This document shows, in pieces, positions 1 through 10,821 of a DNA stretch of 64,000 nt. The translations under genes and the position numbers were made by a program. Source of the stretch: Cephalotus follicularis (taxonomy: Eukaryota; Streptophyta; Magnoliopsida; Oxalidales; Cephalotaceae). The notes under the pieces were generated by a model. That model saw only the letters and a program-made list of their open reading frames with translations. It had not been told where the DNA came from and did no database searches. Within the stretch, counting starts at the first letter, position 1. Each line of letters opens with the position of its first letter. The DNA is taken from positions 208,415 through 272,414 of the forward strand of contig BDDD01000027.1 in NCBI GenBank assembly GCA_001972305.1. The letters are read 5' to 3'.

Positions 1-245
1 TTTTGATAATTGTTTAATGTTGTTTTTTTTAATAGGGAGTTTGTGGGTAATTTCTTGATCTAGAGAGGGGAGTTAGCTGGCAATTGGATTTTAGAGGAAG
101 GGAAGGGATTATAATTGGAGGATCTATATTCAAGAGAGAGGATTTGAGAGCTCTAAATATTAGTCTTTTTTTTCATAAAATCTTTTTATAGATTCTTTGA
201 TTAGTTATTGTAGTGAATTTGTTGTGGCTGAATGCTCATTTGTAT
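1..245 (+). other. 5' flank and leader of the myosin-binding gene
   Basis: AT-rich sequence with purine-rich GAGAG stretches around 60-145. It probably holds the transcribed leader of the gene starting at 246. No convincing TATA box or other gene is seen, and the window edge cuts the promoter. Confidence 0.4.
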
Positions 246-2508
246 ATGGATTCCGCAATATTTTCCCCTCCCAGAGATTTGGTGAAATGTTGTAATTGTG
301 GGTGTAGTTGTTCTTTGAGCATTAGTTCCTCGGGCACTTGGTTACGGTCCGTGAAACGTAAATATGAGGAGTTTGAGGAAGGGAACCGGTTCTTTATACC
401 GGGGTTTGATTTGTTTTCCAACCCACGAGTACAAATTGAGAATGAGTGTGCTGCGCTGCGTGAGACGGTTAGTAGCCAACAACAGGCAATACAGGATTTA
501 TATACCGAGTTAGAGGAGGAGAGAAGTGCCTCTTCTTCAGCTGCGAATGAGGCTATGTCAATGATATTAAGGTTGCAGAGGGAGAAGGCAGAGATCCAAA
601 TGGAGGCAAGGCAATTTAAGCGTTTTTCAGAGGAGAAAATGGCTCATGATCAGCAGGAAATGTCCGCTTTGGAAGATTTGTTGTATAAGAGAGAGCAGGC
701 TATTCAATCTCTTACTTGTGAGGTGCAAGCTTATAAGCATAGGATGATGAGTTACGGGCTCACGGAGGCAGAGGCAGAGGGTGAGAGGGGTGAGCATAGC
801 CGTAAGCCAAGCACGATTGAGAACTTTGAAGCCCAATTTGATTTGCCTTTTTACGATTACCCACCTCTGAAATGCAATTTGAATGAGAATCCTGGTCCTT
901 TGGAGGGCGATGATGCCACAGATGTTGAGAAATATGCATTTGGTGAGACCCCTCGTGATCATTTGAAGAATTTGGAATATAGGATCAACCAAATGGAGAA
1001 AACTCCCACATACAGTCAGCTAGATGGGGATTTTAATGGAGCAAAGAATGTTCTGGAAAAGGTGATAGTTGGTCAGTCTCCTAGGAGGCCAAGACATAGA
1101 AGACGGTTTTCCACTGATAGTACAAATTCATTCATGGGTATGGGTAGAGAAGCTGGTCCAGATTTTGAATCTCCGAGATTTAATACGATCATCAAGAAGA
1201 TGGAATATGGTTTACAAACAGAGGATGCCTCCAATTTGAGAAAGATGGATAATGCATCAGAAGTTGGAGATGACACGAGTGACAGAGTTTATACCATCGA
1301 CTCTGTCCATAATGGGGTACCATATAACGGTTTCACAGAACCCAAATCTGGAGTTGGGATTTGTGAAGATTATGTTACCACTCCTAGAGATCGGCCTGAT
1401 ATCAGTGATCCTGAGATCAAGAAGCTCTACATGCGGCTTCAGGCACTTGAGGCAGACAGGGAGTCAATGAGGCAGGCACTTATCTCAATGCGAACTGATA
1501 AAGCACAAATGGTATTACTGAAAGAAATAGCTGATCGATTGTGTAAGGATATGACACCGGAACGACGGATGCCTGTGAGGAAGCCATCTATAATTCATAG
1601 CTTTTCCTTCACGGCCATTTTCAAGGTAAGTTTGTTTGTTGAGCTCTTTTCATAACTAGCTGTTACATTATTGTTTCCATGTCATGTAATGTCATGCTTT
1701 TTTTTTGTTGTTGTTGTTTTAGGCTTTAACATTGAATGGTTTCTATATATAGAAACAGAATTGATGGATGTCTTAGTCATGCTATTTTCTCTTCTTATAG
1801 AATTTCATTTTTTCCCCTAAGCTTTGCTCTTTTGCAGCATTGAAGTTCCCCTTCCTCCTCTCTTAACCGACTGATTATGTCCTTCTTCCCATTATTCTTT
1901 TTTTCCCCTTTTTTCCTTCTTGCCCTTTCTGTTATTCTACTGCCAAATTATGATGTTATATAGTAGGTACATTTGTAGGTTTTTTCCATCTCAAAATCAA
2001 ATAGCTTTCGGATAAGGCTAGCTTTTATGGAGCTGTTGGATCAAGCTAGCTCTTATAGATAAGCCTATTGTTTCATCCGTTTTATGCGAACTTCTAGTTC
2101 TTTCTTTGAAACCCATCATTGAGGATATTATTAGTCTTGCATCTCTGAAGATATTTAATATATACCACAATTTGACTATCCTGCTGCATATGGTTTGTTT
2201 CATTGAACTGAAAATTACTCTCTTATTTTTTTTTCCAGTGGATCGTGTCCTTTGTTTTCTGGAGAAAGAAAGCTCGCCGAAGCAAGTGAGTTAATTATAC
2301 ACACGCACAAACAGACTGAAATTTTGTTTCAGTTTGTATGTTTTTCCTTTTTATGTTCTCTGGAAGTAACAATATTCTACTAAAGTGAAGCAAATTTCTA
2401 GGGGCAAACCTTTTTGAATAAAATTCTCGCAATAATATATGACAAGGATATTCACTTTCTATTTTTATTTAATAATGGATCTAACATTAACACCTTAGTT
2501 CCTCCCTA

Positions 2509-2551
<43 letters not shown>

Positions 2552-2878
2552 TCTCTCCAAGTTTTCCATACAACAATTTCTGTGATGCATAAGAAATCAG
2601 CAACCACAGTCGCACCAACCTTAAATTTGTGATGTCATGTGATCTATAGTAACAACATGTTTCTGGAATAATTGTTATTTAGTGAATACTGGGTTGAGGT
2701 TTATGCTTAGTTCATAAGCTCACAATGATGCCAAACTAATGTTTGATCTCTTTCTTGTTATATATTTGCTATCAGGTATATGTATGGGATGTCAGGCAAC
2801 AATGTGGGCTTGCTAATGCTTCTAGACAAGGGCCCTCGCATGAGGCAGTGGAGATGTCTGACAAGTACACAATTGTGA
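246..2878 (+). CDS. GTD-binding (DUF593) myosin-binding protein, Myob7-like
   Basis: Exons 246-1625, 2239-2285 and 2776-2878 join to 509 aa. Residues about 70-170 are the coiled-coil GTD-binding (DUF593) domain, with ENECAALRETV at its start and LTCEVQAYKHRMMSYG at its end. This domain is known in plant proteins that bind the globular tail of class XI myosins and tether motors to vesicles. A second coiled coil lies near residues 395-445. The N-terminus is Cys-rich (CCNCGCSCS). The last two short exons encode a basic aromatic tail (FWRKKARRSK, then GLLMLLDKGPRMRQWRCL), which I recall as conserved in this family and which confirms the splicing. The ATG at 246 is chosen because the same frame upstream opens only with GTG. 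I judge the family safe; the exact member is less sure. Confidence 0.88.
2513..2545. repeat. CT microsatellite
   Basis: Uninterrupted CT dinucleotide run of about 33 bp in the last intron of the myosin-binding gene. Probably length-polymorphic. Confidence 0.95.
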
Positions 2879-4717
2879 TACCGGTTCTCAAACTTCTGTA
2901 TCTATGTGAAGGTGCTTTCATTGTGAAGAGTGGGTTTTGATCACATTGTTTTGATTAAATTTTACGTTCTTTTCCTGGATTCGATGTTGCTGCGGAGTTT
3001 GGTGTATTGTGCAGTGTTGTTTTGTTCCATTTCCTTGGGATTGAATATGGTTTACTGGTTGATCAGTGAACATGGATACGATGTGGGCTCTTTTGCTCAT
3101 ATCTTTTGTGGGGATTCAGTTTGCTGTCAATTCCCTTGACAGTCCACCAGTGTATATTACAAGAAGTTGTATGATTTCAAATACGGCGCAGTGCTTATTC
3201 TTTTCTTATTCAAGCAAAATTCACTTGCCGCTGATGCAAGTTTTGAGTCCAATGAACTTCCATGTTTCTGTTTTTTTTACCTAGATTTATGTTAGGAGTT
3301 GCAATTATTAGGGGTTGTTTGGTATGCAAACATAAATATGGGATAAGTTAGATTGCAGGTTTAGTATTGTCACTTTGTAACAATCTGTTATCTTTGTATC
3401 CCGGGTAAAACATGGTATCGACTAAGCATAGATAACAAATTAAATATGTAAGAGCATACTGTGAATATCACAATTCAAGTTCTAGGACGCTTCTATTATA
3501 GAACTTGTGCTGTCTCCGGGGTAGATTAGTTTATGTTAAAGATATACCTACCCTAAAGAAACTAAGGCTCCACGTTGATTAGCTATCTTCTACATCGAAG
3601 TAATAATACAGACGCAAAGAAGACTTGTATGTAGTAGGAAGCAAACATGACTCTTAATAACGATGGTTGAATTGTTCAAATCACATTGATAATGTATACT
3701 ATTAGCAATGATGAACTTTCAATAGCTGGCCAAATATTGTGCACTTTTTCACGTTAACCCTTGTAGCAAAGTAATTTTTTCTTTAGAGGAAGTTTAGATT
3801 GTTGATCACATTAGAATGCCATAAAAACAGGAAGTGTAAATCTAACAGTATTTCCTTACCCTAACTTGAGTGGATAGAAGTTTAACGCACATAAATTGGG
3901 TAAAAGGTAACGATTGCACCTTAAACTTGAATAAAAGACGTAAATAGTATAATGAACTTAAGTCTGATTCAATTGAGAAATTAAACTCATAAATCGGTAT
4001 AATTAACGCTTTATACTGATGAAATGACTTGCATTCATTATAAAATTTGCAGTAATAATTATAGGTACAATAATTAATTACAGTCATTTAATTGAAATAT
4101 AACGCCTATAAATACATCCCATCAAAAAAATATCATTAATAATATTTTCTAATGTAGTGCATTTATAGTCGTTGAATTTTCATGCAATGACTGAAACGAA
4201 AATCATTGCACTTACGAGAGTATCTCAGATAGATACTCTTCTAAATTAATTTTTTTTTAAAAATTTTTGTATAAATATTTTGGATAATATAATACTATAA
4301 TAGAAAATTAGATAGACAAATAATTTTATAAATTAATATACTAAATAGATTTATATTTACACATATTATCTCACATACCCTCCCTACTAGAACAGTGTAA
4401 CAAGCGAGTCTTTACTATTATTGTAAAGAATTTCTATCCCATTTGCGAAGGTAACTTGTATATCATAAGCTACTAATTGCATCGATTATGAGTTTAGTTC
4501 ATTGATTGCACCGTATCATCTGTGCAACTTGCACATTTCACCCAAATTTGAGATGGAATCCATACATTTTGCGTAGTAATTAGATCTAAACCCCAAAGAA
4601 GGCGGAAAAAACTTTTCTTTTTGAGGAGAAAACCTCAAAGAACATATTACTTAGCTCCCTAGGCCAACGGTCGAATGAAGTTTTAAAGGCATAGCCGTTT
4701 TGCACTCTCTCTCTCTC

Positions 4718-4752
<35 letters not shown>

Positions 4753-4942
4753 TACAAAACCCATGTTTTTATAATCTCAATCTCTCTCAAAGCTCAATTC
4801 TGTTCAACTTGACAGATACCAAAGCACTTCACACTCTAAAAAATATCCAAGACCAAACCTTACTCAATTTCCCTTTTTTTTTTTTTTATATTTTCCCTTC
4901 AAATTTTCTTTACATTACTAACCTTTTTTTTTTTGTAGATCG
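2879..4942. other. Intergenic: 3' UTR, AT-rich DNA and a CT-rich leader
   Basis: The first several hundred bases are probably the 3' UTR of the upstream gene. From 3300 on the DNA is AT-rich without a believable reading frame. A GGGGTTGTTTGGTATGC motif near 3311 looks like the end of a small DNA transposon, but no partner end was found. The last part, from about 4700, is the leader of the next gene, with a CT microsatellite and T-rich tracts. Confidence 0.5.
4705..4749. repeat. CT microsatellite in a 5' leader
   Basis: CT run of about 45 bp with one CA interruption, about 195 bp before the ATG at 4943. Pyrimidine-rich patches of this kind are common near plant transcription starts, so it probably lies in the promoter or 5' UTR of the next gene. 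Confidence 0.9.
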
Positions 4943-6140
4943 ATGGAACCAGAGAACATTGACTGGAGCAGCATCGAATCCATATTCGTCGAAGATGACA
5001 TGTATGAGGACATCAATGCACCTAAATGGGTCGATCTCTCTGTCTCACTTGAGCCTGTCAACGATGAAGCCTGGTTCTGTAATCCCAGTATGTTATTTCT
5101 TCTCTTTCTGTTACCTTTTGTTTGGTAGCTGAGAACCAAAGGAAAATTGTAAAAAAAAAACCAAGATAAAAACAGACCCCCTAATTAAGGGAGTCAATTG
5201 GTGTTAATGGATCACGTTTATATCGTGTTTGTGTCGGTTTACACAAACATCATCCGAACACATTTTGGACTAAAGTCATTTAAGTTCATATCATATCTAA
5301 TCGGTTCGGGTTGTGTTAGATTGCAAGCATCCAAAGACACTTGAAGATTTTCTTAAACAAACTCGTAACTCGAAGGTATTAACCCAACCCTAAAGTTCTT
5401 AAATTCCTTCTGTTTTATTTTCAACTTTTTCTCTTTATGGAATATTGGGATTTAAAAAGGTGTTTTAATTGATTCGTTTATGTTTTTTTAGGTGAAGCTT
5501 TTAAGATCTGTCAGCATATCTGAGATCCTTCCTTTTAAGTACCCGAATCTCAAGTACGAATATAATCCTTTGAACTCCATTGAATATGTTAGATTTTGTT
5601 AAATTGAGAAGTACATTGATACTATAAAATGCTAATAATGATTTATTTAATTATGTTTTGCTTAATTTGGATCTGGGTTTTTTATATTACAGAGATGTGA
5701 AGCTAAAAGGAAAGGAAAATAATGCATCTTCAGTTGCAAACACTTCCAAAACACAGTCCCTCAAAACCAAAGCAAACAATTCTTCAAAGAAATACAATGA
5801 CAATAGGGAAAACAAGCACCTAAACTTTTCAACCCCACCACCTTTCAGTGGAAAACCAAAATGGAACAAACATGAGACCAAACTAAGTACAGAGAAGGCA
5901 AAACAAAGAGATGAGACACATGCAAATCAATCAAAAGATGACAGGAAACCGCCTCGTAATCTAGTAGCAGGACGGGAGATTCTGAATCAGATTACTGATT
6001 TTTGTGCTGAATTGAAGAGATTGGCTAAGAAGAGAGGGTCTACAGAGAAGGGTTCTAGTATGGTTGTGGGTGAGTTGAGGTATAGAGCTAGAGAAAGAAA
6101 GAGGATGCCTTTGATTGTTGTTAAAGACAGCGAAGTTTAG
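4943..6140 (+). CDS. Plant-specific lysine-rich protein of unknown function
   Basis: Exons 4943-5087, 5320-5375, 5492-5553 and 5693-6140 join to 236 aa. The acidic N-terminus (MEPENIDWSS, then FVEDDMYEDINAPKWVDL) is followed by a short conserved-looking stretch (CKHPKTLEDFLK), a motif VSISEILPFKYPNL, a long Lys/Ser/Asn-rich disordered middle, and a basic C-terminus (ARERKRMP) that could be a nuclear localisation signal. No enzyme domain is visible. I have seen similar N-termini in unnamed plant proteins, and possibly in ALCATRAZ-interacting protein 1 (ACI1), but I cannot confirm that, so no symbol is given. Splice phases agree at all three junctions and the second exon adds the conserved-looking CKHPKT block, so the gene is very likely real. 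Confidence 0.75.
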
Positions 6141-7672
6141 GGTAGTGTAAGCAGGGGAAACAGAGTAAAAGCAGCATGTTGCATTTCAAAATTGGAATTG
6201 ACTTGGTGTGAATGAATGAGAGGTTTTGGGTTAATTCTTTTTTAAAAAATTTATTTAGATTTTAAAACTATCGTCATTCCATGAGATGTGGTGGTGGTGG
6301 TAGTGGCGGCGGCGGCTATCTCATCTAAAAATGGTTTAAAATATTAATTTAATTGACCTTTTCTTCTTCTTTTGTTTAAGTCAACTGTAATACCTTTTGA
6401 TGATCTCAAAGTGAACTATAATACCTTTTAAGTCAAATATTAATGGTGTGATATTCAATCATGTTGAAGCAATAATGCAGTTGACTGTTTTGCCAACTCT
6501 ACCGGTTTGGATGCAATTGCATGCTATTTGTCTTTAGCACACATGTGAACCCTAGCCATTGGATGCTATTCATTAATAATATGATATATTTGTAGTCATT
6601 GGATCAAAATCCAATGAGTGCTCTGCAATAATCGTAGTCGAGAGGCTCAGTGGCTTATAGACTCTGGTCACTACTTCCCAGGTAAAGTTCATAACAGCTT
6701 CCTTTGTGTTTCTGTACTTGAACAGACCACTCTTTTTGGACCATATTATGTTCTCAAACAATATATTTTACTGCAACTTGTACAATATATACTACAAATG
6801 AATCTTAGTCATTCATTTTATAAGGTCTACAATGGGTTTGGTTTGTTTTTATATAGTGATTACAACTAGTACAATACTACAAATGTATCTTAATCATTCA
6901 TTTTATAAGGTATACAATGGGTTTGATTTGTTTTTATGTAGTGATTAAGATGTTACATTGCAGTCAATTAAAAGTAAAAGGGGCATGTTTCCTATCTTTT
7001 TCATTTGCATCAAATTATTCCATTAAAAAGGTTCTGCAGGAAACAACAAAATTTCAAATTTAGTGCAGTGATCTTTTAGTCTTTTATGTATGGGAAGGAT
7101 TCCTCACCCACCATCAGGCATGTCCACAGGCCAATAAGTCAAAAACAAAATGTTAAATGACTACAAGCTGGACAAACCAATACATTAACTCATAATTATG
7201 ATAGTTAATTAATTTGGCCAGTGGAGCAAATTGGACCTCAAATAATGAATTCCAAGTTGAAATCCAAAATGTTAAAATAAACAATTCAAGCTTGGATCTC
7301 TAGCTGCCTTGAAAATAAAAAAATGTGTTGACATCAACTTTAATAGACTTCAAGTATAAATCTAAATATACGTTTTGAGTCCAAGCATTTTTTTTTATAC
7401 GATATTGAGGGAAGAAAAATTGAAGTTAATTAATGTTAATCACACTTTAAGGGTCATTGATCATATCAATAATTTCATCAATATATCATTTTGAATGTTT
7501 AATAATTCAGTATTATTCTTAGAAAATGTTAAAATATCCTTAATCTTAGTTAAGTATCTAAAATCCTTAGAATTCTAATCCAAAATAATCCTCCCAAACT
7601 CGTATGAGAATACCTACTATTTGATTACGTTTAAAGTTAAATCACTATTTGATTATTGGAAACCAAAAAGTA
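6141..7672. other. Intergenic: AT-rich with small repeats
   Basis: Begins with the likely 3' UTR of the lysine-rich protein gene, including a GGT/GGC-rich patch near 6288-6315. It also contains a short perfect hairpin at 6597-6616 and a roughly 80-bp tandem duplication at 6781-6947. No supportable gene is seen. The right end abuts the GAAAG target duplication of the Copia element. Confidence 0.5.
6781..6947. repeat. Imperfect tandem duplication, about 80 bp, two copies
   Basis: Copy 1 (6781-6862) and copy 2 (6870-6947) share the order TACAATA, ACTACAAATG, CATTCATTTTATAAGG, TACAATGGGTTTG, TTTGTTTTTAT, TAGTGATTA with a few substitutions and small gaps. Non-coding. Confidence 0.85.
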
Positions 7673-7677
7673 GAAAG

Positions 7678-7886
7678 TGTTATAAACTTCTGAAAATATT
7701 AACTCACAAAAGAAAATTATACTAGAGAGAAATTGAGAGGGAAAGTAAGAGAGAGAATAAGAGATTTCTTATTATCAATTCCTTAATTTCTTCTTAACAT
7801 TACATTCCTATTTATAGGAGTTTGTTGGAATAGTGTTTGGAATAGTAATTTACTATGCTGGCGGCTGTGGCGGCTGCTTTACAATA
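7678..7886 (-). repeat. 3' LTR of the Copia element
   Basis: The 209-bp copy opens TGTTATAAAC and closes TTTACAATA on the plus strand, so in element orientation it runs TATTGT...TATAACA. It matches the right copy except for two G/A differences. Confidence 0.93.
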
Positions 7887-8030
7887 CTCTCCCTTGAATT
7901 GCTATTCCATATCACTATGACTGCCTCGTTAAAACCTTGCTAGGAAAAACCCATTGGGATAAAAACCTTTGCGAAGGAAAAAGAGTACAGTCTCCCCCTG
8001 AAACAAAACTTCACAAGTTCTTGAACTGTA

Positions 8031-8868
8031 TTAATGAAGATCTTTAATCTGACGCATCCCAATATCATGTCTGAGCTTCTTGAATGTAGTACCCGGTAAT
8101 GACTTCGTAAATAAATCCGCTAAATTGTCACTTGATCGGATTTATTGTACATCAATATCACCATTTTTTTGAAGCTCATGGGTGTAGAAGAATTTTGGTG
8201 AAATATGTTTCGTTCGATCACCCTTGATATATCCTCCTCTGAGTTGTGTGATGCAAGCAGCATTATCTTCATATATTACAGTGGGATTATTTCTGATCGA
8301 GGATAGTCCGCATGATTCTTGTATATGTTGAATCATTGATCTCAACCATATACATTCTCGGCTTGCTTCATGAATTGCAAGGATCTCTGAATGATTCGAA
8401 GAAGTTGCTGTCATTGTCTGTTTTGTTGATCGCCATGATATAGCAGTGTCACAAAATGTAAAGAGATAACCGGTTTGTGATCTTGCTTTACGTGGATCAG
8501 ACAAGTATCCAGCATCAGCATATCCAATCAATGTTGATTTTGTACCCCTTGGATAAAATAGACCCATATCAGTGTTTCCACGCAGATAGCACATTATATG
8601 CTTAATTCCATTCCAGTGCCTTCTTGTTGGTATCGAGCTATATCTTGCTAGTAAATTGACAGAGAATGCAATATCAGGTCTTGTGCAATTTGCAAGATAC
8701 AATAATGCTCCAATTGCGCTAAGATAAGGAACTTCAGGTCCAAGGATTTCTTCTCCTTCTTCTTGAGGACGAAATGGATCCTTCTTGACATCAAGAGATC
8801 GGACTACCATTGGAGTGCTTAGAGGATATGCTTTGTCCATGTTGAATCGACTAAGAACCTTTTTCAAA
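8031..8868 (-). pseudogene. Copia reverse transcriptase C-terminus and RNase H, broken
   Basis: The minus-strand frame shows the end of a Copia reverse transcriptase (FNMDKAYPLSTPMVVRSLD, then RPDIAFSVNLLARY) and RNase H with its acidic residues in GYADAGY, SEILAIHEA and YEDNAAC. A TAA at 8142-8144 interrupts the frame. After it the same frame continues with the usual Copia tail (SSDNLADLFTKSLPGTTFKK) to a TAA at 8031. The N-terminal polyprotein is missing and the 5' side merges into a SINE-like insert. This is a non-functional remnant. Confidence 0.92.
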
Positions 8869-8879
8869 AGATAAAAATA

Positions 8880-9095
8880 AATGTCATTTAAACATAATAA
8901 ATAAATAAAGTTTACTGTAATAAAAAAAATTTGGGACCTCATTGGTGCAATCACAGGCCACGCTCACTTTCCCCCGACAGAATCAGGGCATGAGACCACT
9001 TGAGCATAATGGGGCTTACCAAGACTCGAACGCCTGACCTCATGGACGAACGAGCGACTTCCTACCACTAAGTCACCACCTCAAGCGATGATAAT
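8880..9095 (-). mobile_element. SINE-like, tRNA-derived insert inside the Copia element
   Basis: Read on the minus strand, a head at about 9085-9000 has an A-box-like GACTTAGTGGTAGG and a B-box-like GCGTTCGAGTC about 35 nt later, the layout of an RNA polymerase III internal promoter. A unique body follows and then a T/A-rich tail near 8935-8885. No clear target duplication was found, so the ends are approximate. Confidence 0.55.
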
Positions 9096-9429
9096 CGTTT
9101 CCAAGATTAAATATATATAGATATATGATAATATCCTTACTTACATTATTAAATAGATCAAATGTTAGATAATTGCAATAATTAAAATTGATCATAAAGT
9201 AAATAATATAAATATATAAAGCAGCAAACGGATTCTCACCTATACATCGTATGGTGATACCGTTAGATATTAAATATATAGGTTCCCACTAAGTCTCGGG
9301 CAATTCCAGTAGACAAATGGTACCTCAAGAACAATAAATCATAATAATGTTTCACACCACGTATATGGTGATCAGCATATATAATTAATATGCTAAATTA
9401 ATAATAGAGACATACGTTTTCATATGAAA

Positions 9430-9585
9430 ACACGAAACTTTATATATATATATAATATATGTTTCCACACATAGGCGCTATGGCGTCCAATCGATGGAAC
9501 CATTGATCTTTGTTATTATATATATATATATATGTATATATATGTATATGTATATATATGTATACATATATTTGAAAGACTAATT
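9430..9585. repeat. TA/TATG-rich simple sequence
   Basis: Several runs of TA and TATG (9444-9462, 9517-9571) inside the Copia interior. Low complexity, non-coding. Confidence 0.8.
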
Positions 9586-9631
9586 CAAATTACCTCAAAT
9601 CTCAGTTGGATAGAGTCTCGTGCTGATAACG

Positions 9632-9840
9632 TGTTATAAACTTCTGAAAATATTAACTCACAAAAGAAAATTATACTAGAGAGAAATTGAGAGGGAAAGT
9701 AAGAGAGAGAATAAGAGATTTCTTATTATCAATTCCTTAATTTCTTCTTAACATTACATTCCTATTTATAGGAGTTTGTTAGAATAGTGTTTGGAATAGT
9801 AATTTACTATACTGGCGGCTGTGGCGGCTGCTTTACAATA
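9632..9840 (-). repeat. 5' LTR of the Copia element
   Basis: The 209-bp right-hand LTR, which is the promoter LTR in element orientation. It carries a TATA-box-like TATAAATAG on the minus strand (9762-9770), so any transcription from it would run left, away from the ExAD gene. Followed directly by target duplication GAAAG. Confidence 0.93.
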
Positions 9841-9845
9841 GAAAG

Positions 9846-10821
9846 CTAATAATATACTTTTATCATCTCTTTTTTTTTTTTGATAATAATAGTATACTTT
9901 AAAGTCATAAAAACATGCGAAAGGACGAACATACCCCCAAATCCAACGGTTTCCCCCTTGAAATAGGGTAGCAAACGGAAGAGAAAAGGGCAATTACCGT
10001 CATTATAACAGCATACCAAAGCAGCCAAAAAATGTATTTTTTTGTTCAAACTTATGACAGCCTTGGCGGCTTTTATATTGACCTCTCTCTTTTATTTATC
10101 AATCTCTTTTCTTTTTTGTAAGTTCTTTATTAATTTCCTTATTATCATTTGCCTTCTTTAATTTGTGTTCATAAACTTTTGGTAATCTCTCTCTCTCTCT
10201 CCCTCTCTCTCTCTTAAATCCTACTAAATATGGTGCATTAATACAATTACCTATCTGTTTTTGCTTTCACTTGATTCCTTAATTTCCCTTTTTGTTGCTG
10301 TCTTTGAGTTTAGTGGTCATTCAATATTGGTGTTGTTGGGTTCGTTTCAATTTGATTATTTTAATATTTTCAATGCCATGTTTTTGTTGTGGTAGGGTTT
10401 AGTATTCATGTATTTGGTATGATTCTAACACGTTTCTACTCTGGTTTTTGTGGGTATGTATGCATCAAATCATTGTTGAAATTTTTAACATGTTTTTGAA
10501 GGATTTTATGTTGTCTTAAAAAGGGTTCCTTTATTGGGTAAATCCTAAATCCCTGGAGAAGGTGGAATTGGTACCCAAGTCCTTGGTGTCAACAACAATG
10601 AACTTTACATGCTAGACCAGCTGTCACCTTTTATTATACTTCACTTTCGTTCATTAATTCATTACATTTTTGTCGTTAATAATTATGCTTTCTTAAGATA
10701 GATTTCTTCATTGAATTTTCAGGTTGTACAAGGATTTCAGAGGTAATGGAAGTGGAATATACGGATTTTTCAATGTAAAGATTTGATTTTGGATTGTTTT
10801 GCGGAAGTTGCTTTTGAGAGA
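9846..10821 (+). other. Promoter and leader of the GT47 gene
   Basis: T-rich DNA with a CT microsatellite (10185-10214). Probably the promoter, 5' UTR and perhaps a leader intron, because an acceptor-like TTTCAG stands near 10735-10740. No separate gene is visible. The Copia element ends only about 980 bp before the start codon. Confidence 0.45.

Larger units (their letters stand above)
7678..9840 (-). mobile_element. Internally deleted Copia LTR retrotransposon
   Basis: A 2163-bp element flanked by an exact 5-bp target duplication GAAAG (7673-7677 and 9841-9845). Two 209-bp LTRs differ at only two positions, so the insertion looks recent. The interior (1745 bp) keeps only the C-terminal reverse transcriptase and RNase H region of a Copia polyprotein on the minus strand; gag, protease, integrase and most of the reverse transcriptase are absent. 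A polypurine tract candidate (AAGGGAGAG on the minus strand) sits against the 3' LTR, and a candidate primer-binding region (TATCAGCACGAGAC on the minus strand) lies next to the 5' LTR. A SINE-like insert and AT repeats fill the rest. The element cannot move on its own. Confidence 0.92.

Noticed and set aside
213-245. Extending the myosin-binding protein upstream of 246
   Set aside because: The upstream frame opens only with GTG; eukaryotic initiation and the family N-terminus favour the ATG at 246.
627-992. 121-codon minus-strand open frame
   Set aside because: It lies antisense inside the well-supported exon 1 of the myosin-binding gene, and its product has no recognisable feature.
3311-3330. 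Possible end of a PIF/Harbinger-type MITE (GGGGTTGTTTGG)
   Set aside because: No matching inverted end or target duplication was found within a few hundred bases.
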